Source of the DNA: Cenococcum geophilum 1.58
Taxonomy: Eukaryota > Ascomycota > Dothideomycetes > Gloniales > Gloniaceae
Assembly: GCA_001692895.1 (NCBI GenBank)
Contig: KV748246.1
Location: forward strand, 139,106-203,105
DNA length: 64,000 nt
Reading direction: 5' to 3'
The position numbers and the translations under genes are program-made. Shown here piece after piece: positions 60,318 through 64,000 of this stretch (positions are counted from its first letter, which is position 1; each line of letters starts with the position of its first letter). The notes beneath the pieces were generated by a model that saw only the letters and a program-made list of their open reading frames with translations, was not told the DNA's origin and ran no database searches.

Positions 60318-60502
60318 TGTTATAGTACTGCAATAAAGTAAACTAAATAACTACGTTGTGGTATAAAAGGAGAGGAAGGTAGAAAGGGGTATTATATATA
60401 AATAGTAGGGCTAGCCGCCAAGGTGCTAGTGGTGGGCCAGCCAACGGTAGGAAATAGTACGAGATAATATAAAACAGTATGCGGCAGGCTAATACCGTAA
60501 CA
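60318..60502 (-). repeat. gypsy-6 3' LTR
   Basis: On the minus strand TGTTACGGTATTAGCC to CTATAACA, 185 bases, with a TATA-like CTTTTATACC inside. A purine-rich tract (TTTAGGGAGGGGAGTAC on the minus strand, 60503-60520) directly precedes it, so it is a 3' LTR of a minus-strand Ty3/gypsy element. Little of that element's body remains. Confidence 0.65.
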
Positions 60503-60806
60503 GTACTCCCCTCCCTAAAAGGTTTAGTCCCTAAACTAAATAACTAACTTTATACTAAATAAGTAACTCTAAAAATAGGTAATGCGCCGGGGGTCTGTTT
60601 TTTCGCCGCGAAGATATTAGTTCTGCTTACCGCCCTTAACTAAGCTAATAGCGATTTTCTATCCTAGGGATAGAAAATCCTAATTGGCTGTATTAATAAG
60701 TAGAGTTAGTAGAACTCCACACCGCCACCTAAATTAATTAGATGTAGTGTTCTTAACAAGAATCTAACTAATTAGATAACTTTAACTATATAGTTAAAGT
60801 AGTCGC
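60503..60806 (-). other. gypsy-6 3' untranslated remnant with two hairpins
   Basis: Minus-strand 3' untranslated sequence between a lost Pol and the LTR at 60318. It contains an 11-bp-stem hairpin GATTTTCTATC/GATAGAAAATC at 60653-60679 and the AACTTTAAC/GTTAAAGT hairpin at 60778-60800. Both modules recur inverted at 61751-61777 and 61681-61703 in gypsy-4. Confidence 0.65.
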
Positions 60807-61640
60807 CTATAATTAAGACAACTGGGTAGATTACCTTCTACTAGGTAAATTTATAGCAAATAACCACGTCTTAACTACTACAGGACTTACCCTATTTTTT
60901 GCAAATAAGGGTTATTACCCCTAATTTAGTATAAAGCTACTAGAACCTATTAATAAGAAACTATTATATAGAAAACGCCTTAAGATACTACTTGCCGATT
61001 AGTATACAGACTATATAAAAAATCTATTTAACTACTATAAGGGAAAAATAGCCTGGGCTTAAGTAAAGTAGGCCTACTTCACTAACTATTATAGAACGCC
61101 ACTACTAGAGATACGTATTGGCGACTGGGTATAGCTAGATATATATAATATCTTTACGTAAAGGCCTATAAAGTTACTTAATTATAAGAACCTTAGCCCT
61201 TATTAAATTAAATAAGTTATTAATAGAGAAGCCGTATATAAGCTAGAGCTTCTGCCTACCCTAGCTACCCGTAGGATATAGCCTATATTTTACCTATAGC
61301 TATTATATCTCTACTAGCTTAACCCTTTACTAGGACAAATATAGCCTAAACCCCTATTAGTACTAATCTAAGATAAAAACGAAAATAAGAACTATAAGGA
61401 GTGGACCGTTAAACAAATTATTAACTCTAAATACTTTAGTAAAGGTAAAGGACGGCGGTTTTACTATAAAGCTATCTATATAGGATTTAATATAGATTAG
61501 CCGGAATGGCAACTATAGGAAGATTTTAAAAACGTAAAAGATCTAATTAGCGATTTCTACTATATAAACCTATAGAAATTAGGCCTAAGTAGAGATTTCG
61601 TACCTAACCCCCTATGGGAGCCGTTATAGCTATATCGTTA
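60807..61640 (+). pseudogene. gypsy-4 integrase C-terminus and chromodomain-like tail
   Basis: Plus-strand Ty3/gypsy Pol end. The integrase tail reads LTLFFANKGYYP near 60880-60915, then RIGDWV (about 61110-61130) and LLNYKNLSPY (about 61175-61205), the GPY/F-type module. It is followed by a chromodomain-like block EWTVKQIINSKYFSKGKGRR at about 61400-61460, with Pro-Glu-Trp near 61500. Everything upstream (Gag to integrase core) is missing. Degraded. Confidence 0.85.
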
Positions 61641-62031
61641 TATATTACCGTTACGTAACTACTTTAATAAGATATTTAGAAACTTTAACTACTGGTTAAA
61701 GTTGTCTAATTAGTTAAATTCTAGACACTAAAAAAAAGCCAGCTAATTAGGATTTTCTATCTCCGGGATAGAAAATCGCTATTGGCTTGCTTACTACTAG
61801 CGCTTTAGTAACTCCCTATATCTTATTAAGTCTCTAACAGTCTCCTTCCCCTTTATAGCTTAGTACCTTTATATAGTAATAACCCATAAGCTTTAAGTTA
61901 GAAGTATTTATATAAGCCTATTACACCTATAATAATATTTCTTCTTCTTTTCTATACTGTAAGCGTTCCCCCTATATATATATAGTAATTATAGCGTTAC
62001 TAAAGCTCCGCCTTAATAGGAGGGGGGGTAG
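61641..62031 (+). other. gypsy-4 3' untranslated region and polypurine tract
   Basis: It holds hairpins at 61681-61703 and 61751-61777 (stem GATTTTCTATC/GATAGAAAATC), then AT-rich sequence with TATA-like elements. The purine tract AGGAGGGGGGG at about 62018-62028 precedes the LTR at 62032. Confidence 0.7.
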
Positions 62032-62224
62032 TATTATAGAACCCGACCGCAGGGGTCTCTATAGGAGAGCCCCGTACTCTTGCGTACACCTTGCGTATAG
62101 CTTACGTTAGCTACGCGTAGGTATATCACCTCCTTACGCCCTTAACTATTATAATTGATCGCGTAATATCTTATAGACTTCTTAAATATATACGTTTTAT
62201 AGCTACTACCTCCGTCCTATAACA
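62032..62224 (+). repeat. gypsy-4 3' LTR
   Basis: TATTATAGAACCCGACCGC to CCTATAACA, 193 bases, the same family and exact length as the gypsy-3 5' LTR at 39458-39650 (inverted). Confidence 0.9.
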
Positions 62225-62904
62225 TTATATAACGTTATAACTGTTATATTTTCTATATTTTGTAAATAAGAGGGTATAAAAGGCTCTTACTTATGGCATT
62301 AATTTCTAATTACTCTAGCTTTTACTTTTACTATATATAAAGTTAAGGTCTAATATTTAATTAAGTAGTTTTAGATATTAAGGAAAAGGATAAGATAGCT
62401 AGGCTAACTTATATAGCTATCTTGCGGGTAAAGAAGCTTTTAGGCCTTTTATTTAAATAAGGCTTTAATAAGAAATAATTTTAGCCGACTATAAGTAAGA
62501 CTAAGGAGGCACAGTAGTAAGACTTTAAGTAGTGGCAGTAGTAACTACTTAAAAACGACTATTCCTAAATAGGAAATTATATACTAACTTAGAAGTAAAT
62601 AAAGAATGTAGTATTTAACTTAGTTTTCTAACTTTTAAACAGCTTAACTGCGGAATCCAATTTTTTTTAAATTTTAACCCCCCTATCTATCCTACCTTTT
62701 TATTGCCTTTAAAGCTGTTAAATATATATATAATAGTATATAGGGAGAATTAATAATATTACCGGATTAATATTACTGCTGTCTATAGCGTTAATTAATT
62801 TTTAGAATATTTTAAGTTTTTTTTAAGGGCGGAAATGTCGCTTATATAAGGAGTTACGTAACCTCTAATAATATATATTAATTCTAAATTAAGTATAACT
62901 TAAG
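62225..62904 (+). other. AT-rich stretch with a short protein-like segment
   Basis: At about 62400-62640 the plus strand reads as a helix-rich, Gln/Lys-rich segment (YIAILRVKKLLGLLFK, then KTKEAQQ) broken by stops. It is not recognised. The rest is AT-rich with T and TATA runs (62651-62665, 62710-62740). Confidence 0.35.
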
Positions 62905-63045
62905 TAAGGCGCCTTAGTCACTGCAGTAGATCCTCTTAATAAGATAATATTACCTAGTAGTAACTAAGGCGCCTTAACCTTATTACTATTTCTAAATTAA
63001 GTAAAAGCTCTATATAGGGGGGGTCTAGGGGGTCTCCTTCTAGAA
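62905..63045. repeat. inverted-repeat unit, copy 1
   Basis: A 72-base sequence (62905-62976) with terminal inverted repeats TAAGGCGCCTTAGTCACT / AGTAACTAAGGCGCCTTA (17 of 18 pairs), followed by a shared tail containing AAATTAAGTAAAAGCT and GGGGGGGTCTAGGGGGTCTCC. Copy 2 is at 63338-63473. Confidence 0.85.
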
Positions 63046-63075
63046 AACCTTATAATTGGACTCTTATATATATAA

Positions 63076-63337
63076 GGCGCTGTATAATTACAGCACCTGC
63101 TGTACTAACCGCGTGCTTACGCGGTTCGATACACCAAGTACGCGTTTACGCGTTCGGTTCGCTTACGCGTCTGGTGCACTCCTGAAACACTAGCTTAGGG
63201 GGGAGGTGCGTTAGTATATAGACCACGTAGCCCACCTCAATAGAATCGACAGTCACCACCGTCTAAATGAGCATACGATACTATACGTATTTCGTGCCCC
63301 TAGACACGACTCACTTATACCATTAAATTGGTACCGA
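63076..63337. other. GC-rich hairpin island
   Basis: About 260 bases of GC-rich, CA/TG-rich, apparently un-RIPped DNA. Hairpins: GGCGCTGTA/TACAGCACC (63076-63097, one mismatch) and the perfect 8-bp AACCGCGT/ACGCGGTT with a GCTT loop (63107-63126). TACGCG occurs four times within 63115-63165, and CACCA ... TGGTG brackets this cluster. No open frame of note. It lies exactly between the two inverted-repeat units. Confidence 0.7.
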
Positions 63338-63473
63338 CAGGCGCCTTAGTTACTATAATAAATCCTTTTAATAAGATAATATTACCTAAAAGTGACTAAG
63401 GCACCTTAATTGTATTACTACTTTTAAATTAAGTAAAAGCTTTATTAGGGGGGGTCTAGGGGGTCTCCCCTTA
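63338..63473. repeat. inverted-repeat unit, copy 2
   Basis: The inverted-repeat core CAGGCGCCTTAGTTACT ... AGTGACTAAGGCACCTTA (63338-63408) is followed by the same tail (AAATTAAGTAAAAGCT, then GGGGGGGTCTAGGGGGTCTCC). Direct orientation relative to copy 1, about 430 bases away. Confidence 0.85.
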
Positions 63474-64000
63474 AAAAACCTTATATCTATATATATGTTA
63501 ATTAAACTTTATACTATAAGGCTTTAAATTAGCTTATTAATTATAAACTTGGGTTAAAATTTTCGTTAGCGGACCCTAATAATACGCATGTTTTATCTAA
63601 TTCCTTTTAGGCTAATTTATGTAAAGATAGAAAGAAGGTCTAAATATATTTAAAAGCCTATTAGTATATCTAATTGCTACTACGGTTACTACTATAGTTG
63701 CTACTACTACTACTACTGTTATTGCTATTGCGCTTGCTATTACTGCTACTAGCTAGCTTTTTTATACTAATAGGCCTTTTACCTAGTCTTCCGCCGGGCT
63801 GCTTTTTAGTCGTCTTTATTAATATACTTTGGGGGTCTCCTATAGGGTTTTTTTAGTGAAGCTAAAATTTATAGCTATAAGTGTAATTAGTTTCTACCCC
63901 CCCTTTAAAAAAAAGTAGATTTCGCTTTAGTACGTAGGCTTACTAAATCGCCACTAATTATATATAGTAATTATAGCGAACGCATATACCTATACGTAAG
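63474..64000. other. right-edge AT-rich stretch with triplet repeat
   Basis: No gene recognised. An imperfect (CTA/CTG/TTG)n triplet run spans about 63676-63753. A G run (GGGGGTCTCC, about 63830-63840) resembles the tail of the inverted-repeat units. Runs of T and A near 63849 and 63906. Confidence 0.5.

Noticed and set aside
63107-63145. tRNA T-arm suggested by GGTTCGATACACC
   Set aside because: No A box or cloverleaf could be built around it; the stem is better explained by the CCGCG/CGCGG hairpin.
1-64000. Secondary-metabolite cluster, effector genes or other host genes hidden between repeats
   Set aside because: No intact signal-peptide protein, intron-bearing gene or enzyme domain could be read on either strand; all recognised domains are from transposons.

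Overview
The window reads as a transposon graveyard from a filamentous ascomycete (Pezizomycotina), most likely an AT-rich, gene-free compartment. TA is everywhere while CA and TG are scarce. Translations of recognisable domains are riddled with TAG and TAA but rarely TGA. Two near-identical LINE copies differ almost only by transitions. This is the expected signature of repeat-induced point mutation (RIP) acting on CpA. The Ty3 chromovirus, Copia and Tad1-like LINE types also fit such a fungus. I cannot place the genus. I find no intact host protein gene, rRNA, CRISPR or bacterial-type operon. The open frames longer than about 60 codons are antisense shadows, microsatellite translations or short surviving pieces of transposon genes.

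Layout, left to right. 1-1970: unrecognised degraded coding sequence on the minus strand. 2208-8097: a complete Ty3/gypsy chromovirus with both LTRs, a 5-bp target duplication, a polypurine tract and a C-terminal chromodomain. 8103-9100: non-coding, with a tRNA-like pol III cassette at 8845-8937. 9100-22189: a minus-strand Ty3/gypsy element (gypsy-2) split by LINE A (13379-18969). 22200-39650: a second minus-strand Ty3/gypsy element (gypsy-3), split by LINE C (24041-30570) and by LINE B plus an extra 1.8-kb block (31026-37767). 39651-41340: non-coding with several tandem arrays. 41340-42440: a Copia fragment. 42440-43744: unrecognised. 43745-44002: an LTR whose inverted copy lies at 55621-55861. 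44189-49790: a complete minus-strand Copia element. 51515-54525: a shorter plus-strand relative of the same Copia family. 55870-57200: a Ty3/gypsy Gag remnant. About 57700-60125: a 3'-lacking LINE (LINE D). 60126-62224: LTRs and two gypsy 3' ends facing outward. 62225-64000: mostly AT-rich spacer, with a duplicated small inverted-repeat unit flanking a compact GC-rich, hairpin-rich island.

These parts do not form a pathway; their relations are stratigraphic. Target-site duplications give the order of events. Gypsy-2 was present before LINE A, gypsy-3 before LINEs B and C, and both predate the end of RIP in the region. Because RIP saturates substitutions, LTR divergence cannot be turned into dates. 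The most interesting parts are those that do not look like ordinary RIP debris: the GC-richer block with 11-bp periodic arrays joined to LINE B (35935-37767), the hairpin island at 63076-63337 between duplicated inverted-repeat units, the pol III-like cassette, and a hairpin module recurring at four places. None of these can be called a new biological system from sequence alone.
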